From Piromyces finnis (lineage: Eukaryota > Neocallimastigomycota > Neocallimastigomycetes > Neocallimastigales > Neocallimastigaceae), in contig MCFH01000055.1 in NCBI GenBank assembly GCA_002104945.1, forward strand, positions 1 to 64,000: a stretch of 64,000 bases of DNA. The letters are read 5' to 3'. This document shows, one piece after another, positions 11,282 to 23,500 of the stretch; position 1 is the first letter of the stretch, and the number at the start of each line of letters is the position of its first letter. The notes beneath the pieces are model-generated. The model saw nothing but the letters and a program-made list of their open reading frames with translations, made no database searches and was not told where the DNA came from. The translations under genes were made by a program, and so were the position numbers.

Positions 11282-12071
11282 TGATATAATTTGATAATAA
11301 TCTTAATTTTGAATTTTACTTCAAAAAGTGATTATTATATTATATCTTGAGTTATAACTATATAAGTTATATGGATTAGAATTTGAAATTGTTTTTATAA
11401 AGATTAATAAAATTGTTTTATTAAAAACACTAAATTGTTTTATTAGAAACACTCGTTTTTCTAATATTTAAATATTTAAAATTTTATTTAATTAATTATA
11501 AAAGTGATTATTAAAATTATAATATTTCTTTATTAATAATAATAATAATGATTAAAATAAGAATATTTACATGTATTTATATTTTCTTTTAAATTTAAAC
11601 TATTTACATTAAAACAATAAAATTAATAACTATTTACAATAAAAGTAATAAAAGTAATTAGAAATAACAATAAAAGAAATAATTAAAAGTTAAAGAATAT
11701 AAAAGTTGTTTATTTTACAATTAATTAAAGTAATAATTATTTTTAATGTTTTAATAAAGGTGTTTAATTATATTATTTTATAACATGAATTATTATATTT
11801 GTTTACTTTTAAAGTGTAATTTACTAACGAAGTTATTAAATATTTAATTTAATAATTAATTTAACAAAAGTTATATATTTTGATCTCGATTAATTAAAGT
11901 TTATTATTTTCTTTCAATAATCAAAATATATGCAGTGTTTAGGATTAATTTTATTTAAGAATTTTGGTAAAGTACTTAATTAAACTATAACTTGTTTTAA
12001 GTTACTTTTAGGGTTAACTTTAAAATCAGGTATAATAATAATTTTATATTTATTAATTTCATTATTTATCA
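11282..12071 (-). repeat. 5' LTR of element A
   Basis: 790 bp, ends TGATATAA and TTATTTATCA, near-identical to 3663-4452. The LTR of element B begins after the three bases GAA. Confidence 0.9.
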
Positions 12072-12074
12072 GAA

Positions 12075-12670
12075 TGATAAGCGTTTAATATTATCTTAAT
12101 TTATAATTGATTAATTATAAAAGTGATAATATTCTTATCAATTAATTAATAAGAGAAAAGTGTTTAAAATTAATTTTTATTATAGAATTATTTGAGATAT
12201 TCTAATTAAACATAACAATTATTAACAAAAATATAAAAGTTATGTTTTAAAACACAATTTTAAAATATATTTTTGAATCAACTTTTTATTTAATAAATTT
12301 ATTAAAAGTATTGATTGATTTTTAAATTAGGAAATAATTACATGTATTTATAATTTTCTTTCTGTTTTAACTTTTTAAAATAAAATATTAATATGTTTTA
12401 AAATAATAATGAATAATAAATAAAAGAAACAATTTATTTTAAAGTAATTAATTTAATTAATATAACACTATTTTACTATTTAAAATGTTATTTATACTAT
12501 GTTTATTTTATAACAAAAATATAATTTAAACTGAGTTTTAATAAATAATTTTTATACTTTTAATTAAACATTTAAATATTATTATTATTTATTATTTATT
12601 TTTAAGTTGTTTTGAGGGTTAGTTTATATCAATATTATAATTTCATATTTATTAATTCCAATTTATATCA
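12075..12670 (-). repeat. 3' LTR of element B
   Basis: 596 bp, from TGATAAGCG to TTTATATCA, matched by 18591-19186. Confidence 0.9.
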
Positions 12671-12686
12671 ATTTCTCCCTTCTTTA
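12671..12686 (-). promoter_or_regulatory. Polypurine tract of element B
   Basis: The minus strand reads AAAGAAGGGAGAAAT directly before the 3' LTR (TGATATAA). It overlaps the last codons of pol. Confidence 0.65.
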
Positions 12687-15600
12687 AGAATGAACTTCGT
12701 CCCTTGAAGTTCCTAAAGATTCCTCTCTTATTGTGTAGGGATAGATGTTTTTGATATGAACGTTTCTTGCTAATAGTTTTCCGGTTTGTGGGTCTTCTAA
12801 AACGACAGTATTGTATTGTGGTTTCTTTACAACTTTGAATGGTCCATAAAAATAGGGTTGCAGTTTAGTTCTATTGATTAATTTTATCATTACGTAATCT
12901 CCTTCTTTATATTTCTTTTTAAGTGCTTTGGAAAATCCAATTCGATGTTCCCAGTATTTATTTGCGTAATCAGAGTATTCCATTGCTTCTTTTACCCATT
13001 TGTAGTGTCTTAAAAATCTTCTAAAATTGTACTCTTCTTCAGTTTCTTGTGGTTCTTTATATAAGTCTGGAAACATAATTTCCATAGGCCACGTATCTCG
13101 TCTTCCATATAATAATTCGAAGCTACTAAACTTTGTTTTAGTGCTTTTTGTGGTTCTTAGTGCCCATAATACTGATGGTAGGCACTCATCCCAATCCTGT
13201 TCATCTTCTATTAACATTCTTAATATCTTACCTATTTCCCGATTGCGATTTTCTATCATTCCATTTGAAGGTGGGTGATGTGGTGATACATAGTGCACCC
13301 ATGATCCGTATAAATCTATCATCATCTTAGTTACGTCCGAAATAAAAGAACTTCCATTATCAGTTATTATTAATTCTGGTGGACCATGTCGAGATATTAC
13401 TTCTGTTAAAAATTTAATAATTTCTTCTGATTTAGTATTTTGGATTGCTTTGGCTTCAGGCCATTTTGTGAAATAATCTACTAAAGTTATTATGTAACTA
13501 TTACCTGATCTGGTAGTTGGAAGTGGACCGATTATATCTAGTCCAACTCTTGTAAATGGTTTTTCCACTGGTGTGATATGGTCTTCTGTATATTTTGGTT
13601 GTGGTTTTGGTCTGAAGAGTTGACATTTCTTGCATGATTTTATCCACATTTTTACATCGTTCCATATTCCAGGCCAATAATACGAATCCATAATTCTTCT
13701 AGTAGTTTTATCTGAACCTTCATGTCCTATGTTGTGTGCTCTGTTTATAATGTCTTTTTTATCACTCTCATTCTGTATAACTTTCAAAAACTTATCGTCT
13801 TTTACAAAATATAATGTATTGTCTAAAACTTTATAATTTTTATTAAAATATTTAATTATACCTTCTGGGATATCTAAATCTTTTGGATTAATGTCATTCA
13901 AGATAGCGTTGATACTATTTATAATACCTTCATTTCCTTTTGATGGTAGTCTTGATAAGGCATCTGCAAATACATTTCTTTTTCCTTTTTCGTATTTTAT
14001 TGAAATATTGTATTTATTTATTTCTTCTATCCATCTTGCAATTCTTCCTTTAGTTGGTACATTTTTGTTGAAAAATCCAATTAATGGTTTGTGGTCAGTG
14101 ATGAAAATGGTTTCATTTTTATTACTAATAATATATGGACTAAACTTTTTTAAACAGTAAATTAAAGCTAAACCTTCTAATTCTGTTACTGAATAATTTT
14201 CTTCACATTGCTTTAAAGACCTGCTTACACAATAAATTGGATGTTCCAATTTATCTTCCTCCATTTGCAAAAGAACACCCCCGATACCTTTAGTTGAAGC
14301 GTCTGTTCTGACTATAAAATGTTTATTGAAATCTGGATAAATTAAAATAGGATCCACTAATAGGCAGTGTCTTAAATCTTCAAATGCGTTGTTACATTCT
14401 TCTGTCCATATGTAATCTACATTTTTCTTGAGGAGTTTAAATAGAGGACTGGCTCTTATTGAAAAGTTTTTAATGAATTTTCTATAGTAGCTAACAATAC
14501 CTAAGAAGGATCTAAGTTCTGAGATGTTTCTTGGTTTTTCCCATAGGGCAATACTTTGGACTTTGGATGGCGATGTTTTCAAACCTTCTGAAGTTAATAC
14601 ATGACCTAATACTTCTACTTTATCTTTAAAAAAATGACACTTTTGAAGGTTAATAGATAAATTATATGTAGAAAATATTTCGAATACCTGTTTTAAATGA
14701 CAAATGTGTTCTTTTAGATTTTTGGAATATATTACTATATCATCAATATAAACAAATAAACATTTGCCAATTAAGGGCAAAAGTATTCTGTTCATTTCTC
14801 TTTGGAATGATGCCGGTGCATTGGTTAGACCAAAGGGCATCACTAAGAAATTGTAGTTCCCGAATTTAGTTGTGAAGGCTGTTTTCTCGATGTCTTCCTT
14901 ATTCATAGGTATTTGATGATACCCTGAAAATAGATCTAATGCAGAGAATATTTTCGCACCTTTTACTGAAGAGACAAGTTCATCTATAAATGGGAGTGCA
15001 TAGGAATCTTTTATGGTAATGTTGTTTAGTTTCCTGTAATCTATGCACATTCTCCATTTTCCATTCTTTTTCTTAACTAGTAGAACTGGAAATGACCATG
15101 GCGAGTGCGATGGCTCAATTAGTCCTTTGTCTAATAAAGATATTATTTCCTTTTTCAATATATCTGAATGATCTTTCGAAAGTTTATATGGCTTTAATTT
15201 TATAGGTTTGTTCGAAGTGGTGGTAATAGTGTGTGGTTCCAGTTTTGCGGTTGTTAATTGAGATAATGAAGTCGCCATACAGTTTTGATTATTTATGATA
15301 AGTTCTTTGAATTCTTTCCGCACTGTGTCAGGTACGTTTTCAATTATTTCTTGTACTGTTTGTTGAAATTCTTTTTCTTCTTCTTTCGTTATTATTACCG
15401 AATTTAATAGTGGTGTATTTTGTCTGTTATTTATTATATTTGTTATCTTTATTAAGCCTTCTTCACTCTTTTTATAGATTGCATCATCATCAGGGTCTAT
15501 TAATAATCTATATTTCTTTTGAATGGTTCTTCCAATGATTATTTCATAAAAGGTATTATAATAATCAATAATATAAAAATTCTCTTTGATATTTAAATTA

Positions 15601-16547
15601 TTATCTATATTTATTTTTAATGGTATATATTTATTTGTAAAAATTATAGTTCCATCGGCTAGTTTTATTGTTAATTCTTCTTCTGTACTACAGATGTTTG
15701 TATTTTTAATTTTACTTAATCCTTCTTTTGTAATAATATTTACATTAGCACCAGTATCAAATAGTATTTTAAATGGTACGTTATAGATTTCACCTATAAT
15801 TATTGGAATATTAGTACTGGTGATATTACAAATAATTCTTTCTACTCTTGGTTTTAGTCCTATTTCTAATTCTTTTCTAATTGCTGGGCTTGCTGCTAAT
15901 AATTGTGATAAACTTATTTTTGGAAATAAGTTATCAGCTTCCTTTAATATATTGAACTTTTGATCTTTATTAAGCATTTGGATTTCCGTCATATTCCTCT
16001 TAGTTATCATTTTTTTACTATTATTTTCCATATTATTTGATGTTTCCTTAATAGTTTCTTTTTGTTTAATAGTTTTTGAAGTTTCTTCTATTGTATTAAT
16101 CTTTGTATTTCCATTACTTTCATTATTTTCCTCGTTTCTGTTAATGTTTTCTTTATTGCCTCCATTATTTTTATTATTTTCCTCAGTTATTTTATTTTCC
16201 TTAGTTTTGTTAGTCTTATTATTTTTGTTATCATTTTCTTCTCTGCTTTCTTCATCATAGCTTATTTCATTTTGGTTATCATTATTGTATTTATTATTTT
16301 CACTTTCTTCTTCTGAGTCGATATCCATTATTCTTCTTCTTCTATCTCTAATTTCTTTCTTCTTTTGCTTTAATATATTAATTTTGGGTTGGTTCAAAAT
16401 GGAAGGTTTTATTATTGATTTATTAGTATTACTTATTTTATTTTTATCTAATAGTTTTGTAGATGTGTTTTTATTTTTGTGAAGCACATTTATTGTATTT
16501 AGATTTTGATTTGGACATGCAATTTTGTTTATATAGGGAGATTGCAT
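12684..16547 (-). CDS. Element B Pol: protease, reverse transcriptase, RNase H, integrase
   Basis: 1287-residue Gypsy Pol, uninterrupted. The N-terminal 180 residues are a Lys/Asn/Glu-rich low-complexity region. Then come protease (FDTGAN, D about 264), RT with YIDD (about 602), RNase H (RTDAS), integrase zinc finger (H-x3-H, C-x2-C) and DDE residues within VGLDIIG, ITDNGSS and SNGMIENRN. It is closely similar to element A Pol from the protease onward, with about 105 more residues N-terminally. An ATG exists at 16545-16547, but A has AAG at the same site, so this Met is probably incidental to a frameshifted Gag-Pol. The gene may no longer be expressible because the frameshift signal is out of phase in this copy. 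Confidence 0.9.
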   Translation of the reverse strand: MQSPYINKIACPNQNLNTINVLHKNKNTSTKLLDKNKISNTNKSIIKPSILNQPKINILKQKKKEIRDRRRRIMDIDSEEESENNKYNNDNQNEISYDEESREENDNKNNKTNKTKENKITEENNKNNGGNKENINRNEENNESNGNTKINTIEETSKTIKQKETIKETSNNMENNSKKMITKRNMTEIQMLNKDQKFNILKEADNLFPKISLSQLLAASPAIRKELEIGLKPRVERIICNITSTNIPIIIGEIYNVPFKILFDTGANVNIITKEGLSKIKNTNICSTEEELTIKLADGTIIFTNKYIPLKINIDNNLNIKENFYIIDYYNTFYEIIIGRTIQKKYRLLIDPDDDAIYKKSEEGLIKITNIINNRQNTPLLNSVIITKEEEKEFQQTVQEIIENVPDTVRKEFKELIINNQNCMATSLSQLTTAKLEPHTITTTSNKPIKLKPYKLSKDHSDILKKEIISLLDKGLIEPSHSPWSFPVLLVKKKNGKWRMCIDYRKLNNITIKDSYALPFIDELVSSVKGAKIFSALDLFSGYHQIPMNKEDIEKTAFTTKFGNYNFLVMPFGLTNAPASFQREMNRILLPLIGKCLFVYIDDIVIYSKNLKEHICHLKQVFEIFSTYNLSINLQKCHFFKDKVEVLGHVLTSEGLKTSPSKVQSIALWEKPRNISELRSFLGIVSYYRKFIKNFSIRASPLFKLLKKNVDYIWTEECNNAFEDLRHCLLVDPILIYPDFNKHFIVRTDASTKGIGGVLLQMEEDKLEHPIYCVSRSLKQCEENYSVTELEGLALIYCLKKFSPYIISNKNETIFITDHKPLIGFFNKNVPTKGRIARWIEEINKYNISIKYEKGKRNVFADALSRLPSKGNEGIINSINAILNDINPKDLDIPEGIIKYFNKNYKVLDNTLYFVKDDKFLKVIQNESDKKDIINRAHNIGHEGSDKTTRRIMDSYYWPGIWNDVKMWIKSCKKCQLFRPKPQPKYTEDHITPVEKPFTRVGLDIIGPLPTTRSGNSYIITLVDYFTKWPEAKAIQNTKSEEIIKFLTEVISRHGPPELIITDNGSSFISDVTKMMIDLYGSWVHYVSPHHPPSNGMIENRNREIGKILRMLIEDEQDWDECLPSVLWALRTTKSTKTKFSSFELLYGRRDTWPMEIMFPDLYKEPQETEEEYNFRRFLRHYKWVKEAMEYSDYANKYWEHRIGFSKALKKKYKEGDYVMIKLINRTKLQPYFYGPFKVVKKPQYNTVVLEDPQTGKLLARNVHIKNIYPYTIREESLGTSRDEVHS

Positions 16548-16568
16548 ACTCCCATCAATTAGTTTAAA
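16536..16568 (-). promoter_or_regulatory. Frameshift signal of element B, now out of phase
   Basis: Same layout as in A: TTTAAAC (16562-16568), a short spacer, and a GGGAG/CTCCC hairpin around an 8-base loop. In this copy the upstream gag reading has shifted by one base, so gag now stops inside the heptamer at 16564-16566 and the slip cannot occur in the proper phase. Confidence 0.65.
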
Positions 16569-17706
16569 TAATTTTCTTCATCATAACTTTCAGGACATTC
16601 GAAGTCTTGATGACGATACGTAAGCAATTTGCACAGAAGTTTATCTTAAGTTCTGACAATTTTTGCGTTAACTTTTGAATTTCATCATTGTTGTCAGTAT
16701 TATTTTTAAAGATATTTCTTCTTTCTTCCAATCTGTTATTAGACTGGTTTCTATTATAATAGTTACTTCTTTGTTCATTATTAATTATCTTATTATTATA
16801 ATTATTATTTAAATTATCATTGTTGTTGTTATTCTGATAATAATTATTATAACCGTTTTTATTGTTAGGGTAATCATAATTTGGTGCATTATTATAAATT
16901 CTGTAATTTGGATTATTATTTGAATTATTGAAGTTAGAGGCATATCTGTTACTATTATTATAATTTCTATATGTATTGTAATTATTATTGTGCATCTTCT
17001 TAATTTTATCATTGTTTCCACTTGTATTTGGTAATAGATAAGATGTACTAACTTTATTCTTTGTGTTGTACATAATTTCACTATGATCTGTATTTTCTTG
17101 AAATTTATTAAACTTATTTAATTTATTGTATTTTTCTTTGTTTATTCCAGAGGGTATTGCCTTTCCTTTATTTTCTTTCATTAGGTTCATTATCTTCTCT
17201 TTCTTCGAAGTTATCTTCATGGCGTCTTCTAGGGTTGTTGGTTCTTCTTCCATAAGATTTTCATATATTTTTTCCCAGTTCCTGAAAGCATTAATATAAT
17301 AAGACGTTATAATTAATTCTGATAATGTGACGGTTTTATTTATTTGATTTAATAATTCCGTGAATCTTAAATCAAATTCAGAGATACTTTCATCTTTTTT
17401 TATTGTAATAGAAGAAAGTTCTAAGATTTTTGAATTCTTGGAGGATGTTTTCTTGTAATGTTTACTGAGATTCTTTAAAATTGTCTCATAGTTATCTGGA
17501 CTGCTTTTGTTTAAGGAATTATATACAATTGTTCTGGCCACATTCGCAGTTATTGCTAGTAAATAATCAATTTTTTCTGCTTCTTCAATGATTTTGAATG
17601 TAGAACACCAATGGTCAAAGGAGAATTTCCATGAGTCAAAAGATATATTTGATTCGCCTAATATAGGTAATCTATTGAAAGTAATAATTTTTGTCTGGTT
17701 GTCCAT
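16564..17706 (-). pseudogene. Element B Gag with frameshifted zinc knuckle
   Basis: 380 residues as read. The capsid-like first half (MDNQTK start, FDSWKFSFDHWC segment, residues to about 180) aligns with element A Gag, followed by a long Asn/Tyr-rich linker. The C-terminus should carry the CCHC knuckle: the first two Cys (CANC) are present, but then the frame changes, and the His and last Cys lie in another frame. This indicates a one-base indel near 16610-16622. The protein ends with an unrelated tail (VMMKKII). Loss of the knuckle and of the in-phase slippery site probably makes this copy dependent on others. Confidence 0.8.
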
Positions 17707-18590
17707 TTTCTGTACTATTATTATGTTATTTCTTATATTTTATATTTAAATAATTTCCTATTTTATTAATTATTATTATTTCTTATTTTTGTTTATTAAT
17801 TAATTATTGTTGATATTATTGATAATAATTATTGTCTATACTATTATTAAATGATAAATTTTTATTATAATTTATTATTATTATCTTAGAATATAAACGT
17901 CAAATATTTATATTTTCAATATTATTACTAATTATTAATTATTAATTATTTTTTTTTTTTTTGTTATTTATCCTTTTATATTTATTATTATTATTATTAT
18001 TCAATATTTAGTAACTGTTTGTGATATGTTATTTATTAGTGTCTTAACTATTTTATTTATAATTATATAATTTCAGTTTATATATATATATTTTATATTT
18101 TCTATTATTTTAATATATCTTGCATAATATAATTTATTTTATTGTTAATTTTTTTTAATTTAATTATTATATCAAATCACGTAACAATTTATATATTTAA
18201 AATATTATTTATTATTATTTGTATATTTTATATTTCAATTGTTCAATTAATGTATACAAATCACTTATATAAATGTATTTATATAATTCCATATATTTTA
18301 TTATAATTGTTATTAAATATTATTATTCACTATTAATATATATTTTATTCAATAACATATTTCTTTTTATTTCTTTTACTATTAATTATTTTTTTTATCA
18401 CATATATATTTTATTATTTTAACGTGTAATTATTGAATTTTTATGTTAAATTTATTTATTAATTATATAATTTAATTTATTTTTCAATTTTTAATTTTAT
18501 GTTGCATTTTTATATATATATATATATAAATTTATAAAGTAAATATTAATACTTAGCTTCACCGGCCTTTTGAGGATTCTCCACCAAATT
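17707..18590 (-). other. Untranslated leader of element B
   Basis: AT-only leader between the 5' LTR and gag with no conserved frame and no GC-richer core like that of element A. Confidence 0.6.
18570..18588 (-). promoter_or_regulatory. Primer binding site of element B
   Basis: Three bases inside the 5' LTR the minus strand reads TGGTGGAGAATCCTCAAA. The complement GGATTCTCCACCA looks like a tRNA 3' end with CCA. I cannot name the tRNA. The tRNA-Trp in this window ends CTCTCCA(CCA) and matches only nine bases. Element C has the same site. Confidence 0.6.
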
Positions 18591-19186
18591 TGATAAGCGT
18601 TTAATATTATCTTAATTTATAATTGATTAATTATAAAAGTGATAATATTCTTATCAATTAATTAATAAGAGAAAAGTGTTTAAAATTAATTTTTATTATA
18701 GAATTATTTGAGATATTCTAATTAAACATAACAATTATTAACAAAAATATAAAAGTTATGTTTTAAAACACAATTTTAAAATATATTTTTGAATCAACTT
18801 TTTATTTAATAAATTTATTAAAAGTATTGATTGATTTTTAAATTAGGAAATAATTACATGTATTTATAATTTTCTTTCTGTTTTAACTTTTTAAAATAAA
18901 ATATTAATATGTTTTAAAATAATAATGAATAATAAATAAAAGAAACAATTTATTTTAAAGTAATTAATTTAATTAATATAACACTATTTTACTATTTAAA
19001 ATGTTATTTATACTATGTTTATTTTATAACAAAAATATAATTTAAACTGAGTTTTAATAAATAATTTTTATACTTTAAATTAAACATTTAAATATTATTA
19101 TTATTTATTATTTATTTTTAAGTTGTTTTGAGGGTTAGTTTATATCAATATTATAATTTCATATTTATTAATTCCAATTTATATAA
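18591..19186 (-). repeat. 5' LTR of element B
   Basis: 596 bp copy of 12075-12670. The outer end reads TATAA instead of TATCA. Confidence 0.88.
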
Positions 19187-20052
19187 AGATGCTACGGTTC
19201 AAATAAGATATCACAAAACACTTGAATAGTTATAAAAATAAAAATTTATTTAATTTTAATTTTTATTCATTTAATTTATTTTTGATTTTTCAATTTTTTA
19301 AAATTTTTCTCAAAAATCCTCGTACTTTTTCCAACTATCCATTATTTGAAATTTAATGGTTTTGGATAGCTAAGGATTTAAATTGATTTCATTCATAATA
19401 TATGGATCATTCACTGTAACATATATTAATTAAATCCTTAATATATATTATGAATAATCTCTTAATATTTGAATAGAAAAATTTTTAATTTATAATTAAT
19501 AAATTTTTAATTTATGATATGTGTAACATTTTTGCATATCATATATTATATATTTAATTATGACATATAATAAAATTATATTATTCAATTAATTATGCCC
19601 TTTTTTAGACATAAATAATAATTTTTCTGTCGAGGTATCTTCTGTTTTGTGTGTAACAGTTGCCTCTTTTAGTAAAAATTATAATTAAATTCTATGTCAT
19701 AATTTCAAATTATAAAATATTATACAATAAAGTTAATTAATAAAATAAACCTTAAATAATAATAAAATACCTATAACTATTTTAATAATAAAATTTTGTA
19801 AAATTTTATAAGTATAAAATATTATAAGTAATTATACTAATACTAATAATAAAGGTCTTAAATAACTATATACAAATAATATAACTATATAATAAAAATA
19901 TTAATAATTACTAGAAAAATGTATAAAAATTATATATTATAATTTTTATATTTTAAAAATAGAGTTAAACACTAGTAAGGAATATAAATAGTTGAAGGTT
20001 AAATCCTAAAATTCTAGCTAATTCAACTATTTATGTTCATTCCTTAACAAAG
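19187..20052. other. AT-rich spacer with a long hairpin
   Basis: No gene seen. A block around 19398-19425 (ATGGATCATTCACTGTAACA) resembles blocks at about 42017 and 61578, which suggests remnants of a shared repeat. At 19977-20046 two arms (AAGGAATATAAATAGTTGAA and its near-complement) form an inverted repeat of about 18 bp that ends just outside the target duplication of element D. Confidence 0.5.
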
Positions 20053-20057
20053 AAAGA

Positions 20058-20551
20058 TGTAAAAGGTTTTTATATATGTTAGTTAATAAGTTAAATATAA
20101 CAAGTTAATTAAGTTAGTTATTACCTCTCTATACGAGTTAATAACTAAATAAAGTTTTATAAAAAATAATAAAAGAACTAAAATAAATATTATAACACAA
20201 AAATAAATATAATACAATAAATATTAATATGAAATATTATTTACTTAAATAATTATTATAATTATTATCTTTTATTTATTAGTTATAATTATATACATTA
20301 ATTATTATTATAGCTATTAATTTACTTTAATACTAACGCTAAAGTATTTAACGTTAGTTTTGACTATACTATTTAACTATATGAGTTTATTTTCTTTACC
20401 ACTTGATTGGGTAAAGCAAATAGACTTCCTATTTAATTAATAACCATTAATATATGGTTATGCATATATTTGGCCAATAAATGGTGACCAGAATATATGG
20501 TTTCAATTGAAATATTTGTGGGCAAACTTATGGCCACAAATATTTCTTACA
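20058..20551 (-). repeat. 3' LTR of element D
   Basis: 494 bp, TGTAAAAGG to TTACA on the plus strand. The minus-strand start forms a hairpin AAATATTTGTG/CACAAATATTT. Confidence 0.93.
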
Positions 20552-20566
20552 ATGCCCCCCTAAGGA
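20552..20566 (-). promoter_or_regulatory. Polypurine tract of element D
   Basis: The minus strand reads CTTAGGGGGGCAT immediately before the 3' LTR. The same sequence precedes the 3' LTR of element E. Confidence 0.6.
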
Positions 20567-20572
20567 GAAAAC

Positions 20573-23500
20573 CTAGGCAGGGTTTTGGACACTAACCATG
20601 AATTCCTGGTAGCATTTATCTTGAAATTCCTTGAGTAGCTTATCATAGTGGGAGTTCTTGTCAACGATATCAGCATCAACCCACTCTTGTCTAAAGTCAC
20701 TAAAGGTAGCTAAGTATTGGTAGTTATCCTTCTTTCTTCTGGCATTCATGATTTTGATAATTTTCTGGTAGCCCACTGGTGCAGGTGTTAGTTCTTCAGG
20801 TTTGTTATGGTAGGGTTCAAGTTCACTGATATGAAACACTGGGTAGACATTGGGGAAAGGTGACTTGCTGATATCCAACCGGTAGTTAAGCTTGCTTTCA
20901 TCAATTCCAATAACCTTGAAGGGACCGTACTTTCTTGCTTGTAGCTTGTAGAAGGGAAGAGGGTTGTAATTTTCTGGTTTTCTTAACCACACCAAATCCA
21001 GGAGCCTAATTTTAGGGTAGTTAAGTTCTCTTCTATGGTCCAAGTGGTCTAAGAACCGTGTTCTTGATATGTCCAGCATGTGCTTTAAGTTACCTAAGTT
21101 GTGAGCGAAGCTATCTAATATAGGAGCTTCACCAAGTGAGTGGACAAGTTCTGAGTCTTGAGGGTTCATATGTACCTGGTAGTTATACAAGGCTAGGAAT
21201 GGGGACTGCTTAGTAGAACTGTGTACTGCATTATTATAGCAGAACTCAGCTAAGTACAAGTACTTCAACCATTCGTCGTCATCAAAGGTCTTCACAAAGC
21301 ATCTAAGGTACATACTTACGTAGGAGTTATTGCGTTCTACCTGACCAACTGTTTCATGATGGCCAGTAGTAGCAAGGTTTACTTCTACGCCAAAGAACCC
21401 CATAATGTCCTTCCACAACTTACTAGTGAACTGGACACCACGATCCGTAGTAACCGATTTGGGACAACCATGTAACTTGAATACATGTTGTAAGTATGCT
21501 AAGGCTGTTTCTTTAGCAGTAGGCATACTCCTAAATCCCACTAAGTGTATCATTTTGGTTAACTTATCGCTACAAACCATGATACAACCTCTTCTAGTGA
21601 CTTCTGGGGGTTCTGAGGGACTACTACCTGGTTTTCTACGTTCCTTAATAGGTAGGTCCGTCAGGAAGTCAATTTCTACTTCTTGCCAAGGTAAGTCTGC
21701 AACTTTTACCCTAGCAGCGCTACCGTACGGCTTGTGTCTGTTGTCCTTTTGGGTACAACATATGGTACAAGCTTTAATATACCCCGCAATGTCATCCTTC
21801 ATTTTTGGCCAGTAGTAGTTTCTGGCTATCAGGTCATAAGTTTTATCTTTTCCCAGATGACCTGCTGTTTCACTATCGTGGTTAAGTTTTATGATTGTTT
21901 CCCTTAACACCTTTGGTACATATGTACGTTCTGGTGCATCCTTTCTAACAATCAACCCATTAACCATCAACCACTTCTTTTTGATGAGCTTGTGGCCTCT
22001 TTTTGCGTCAAGACCATCTCTAATTTCCCTAGCAAGCTCATCCGTGTTGTAAGCTTGTTTCAGTTCTCCCACAAAGCTTACTTCTAACACCGCATAGCAC
22101 TCTTCTTCCACGGGTGGAAATTCTTTTACCTGTTCAGGTCGAAGGAGGCTAGCTTTTTCCATCTCCAGTTGTACCTGTTCTGGAGATACCATTCTTGATA
22201 GGATATCGGCTCTACCATTCATTTTTCCTGGCCGATATATTATTTCGAAGTTGTATGCAGCAAACAGCTCTTGCCATCTTGCCTGTCTTGCTGTCAACAA
22301 CTGTGGTTTTGTGGCGAACAGGAGATTCCTATGGTCACTATATACTAGGACCTTATGTTTCGCACCCATTAACAGGTGTCGCCACTCGATGAAAGCATTC
22401 CTAATAGCCAACAACTCCTTTTCCGTAATGGAGTAGTTGATTTCTGCTTTCGTAAGTTTCTTGGAATAGTAATACACAGGGTGTAGTTCATTGTCATCGC
22501 CTAGTTGTGATAATACACCACCCACTGCGTAGTTACTAGCGTCGCACTCCACTATAAACTGACGGTCATGGTCAGGATATGCTAATACTGGTGGAGACAA
22601 CAGCATTTCTTTTAACTTCTCGAACGCCTGGATGCGTTCTTCATTCCACAGGAACTGTACCTTTTTGGACGTCATCGCATATAACGGCCTTGCTATCTTA
22701 GAGAAGTCCTTTATAAACTTCCTATAATAGTTGCAGAATCCGAGGAATGACTGTAGTTCTTTAATGTTGGTTGGTTGTGGCCAACTTGCTACAGCTTTTA
22801 ACTTTTCTGGGTCGGTTTTAATACCATATTTTCCAACTACATGACCCAGGAATGCAAGTTCTTCCTTGTGGAACTCACACTTCGCTAACTTAGCTACTAG
22901 ACGATTATCTATTAGCTTTTGTAGGACTCTTTTTACATGCCCTACATGCTCTTCAAGTGACTTGGAGTAGATGATGATATCATCCAAGTACACTTGACAG
23001 CAGTCGTTGATTTCTTCTGCCAGCACCGTATTAATGAACCCTTGGAACGTGGCAGGAGCATTAGTCAACCCAAATGGCATCACTAGATATTCATAATGCC
23101 CAAACTTGGTTGAGAATGCCGTCTTGTATTCGTCACCTTCACGAATACGCACGAGGTTGTAGGCAGACTTCAAATCCAACTTGGAGAAGATAGTCGCGCC
23201 TTTCATAGCCTCAAACACTTGACTGATGAGGGGTAAGGGGAAGGAGTTACGCACTGTTACCTTATTAAGACGCCTATAATCAGTACATAATCGTCTTTCA
23301 CCACTCTTTTTGGGCACGAATAACACAGGATAACCTGCAGGACTCTCTGATTTCCTGATGAAGCCCTTTGCCAGGTTTTCCTCAATATATTCCTTCAGTG
23401 CTTTTTCCTCTTCTGGATTGAAGGGATATATAGGCCCTTTATGAAGACTAGCATCCGGCTCCAGGTCGATCTTACAGTCGTAAGGACGGTGTTCTGGTAG

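Larger units (their letters stand above)
3663..12071 (-). mobile_element. Element A: Ty3/Gypsy LTR retrotransposon
   Basis: An apparently complete minus-strand element of 8.4 kb. It has 790-bp LTRs at 3663-4452 (3') and 11282-12071 (5'), a tRNA-type primer site, a leader of about 2 kb, gag (8308-9276), pol in the -1 frame (4466-8014 and upstream) and a purine tract before the 3' LTR. I noticed only two differences between the LTRs (AATAAG/AAAAAG and TTAAAAAT/TTTAAAAT), so the insertion is young. The flanks (GAAA left, GAAT right) do not give a clean target duplication, because the right side abuts the LTR of element B after 3 bp. Confidence 0.9.
12075..19186 (-). mobile_element. Element B: Ty3/Gypsy LTR retrotransposon
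   Basis: A minus-strand element of 7.1 kb with 596-bp LTRs, primer site, 0.9-kb leader, gag with a damaged 3' end, intact pol, and a purine tract. It is related to A at protein level but its LTRs are different. The LTRs differ at very few positions (for example TTTTAATT/TTTAAATT and the terminal TATCA/TATAA). The right-hand terminus has lost the CA end. Flanks (AGAA left, AGAT right) give no exact target duplication. Confidence 0.9.
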
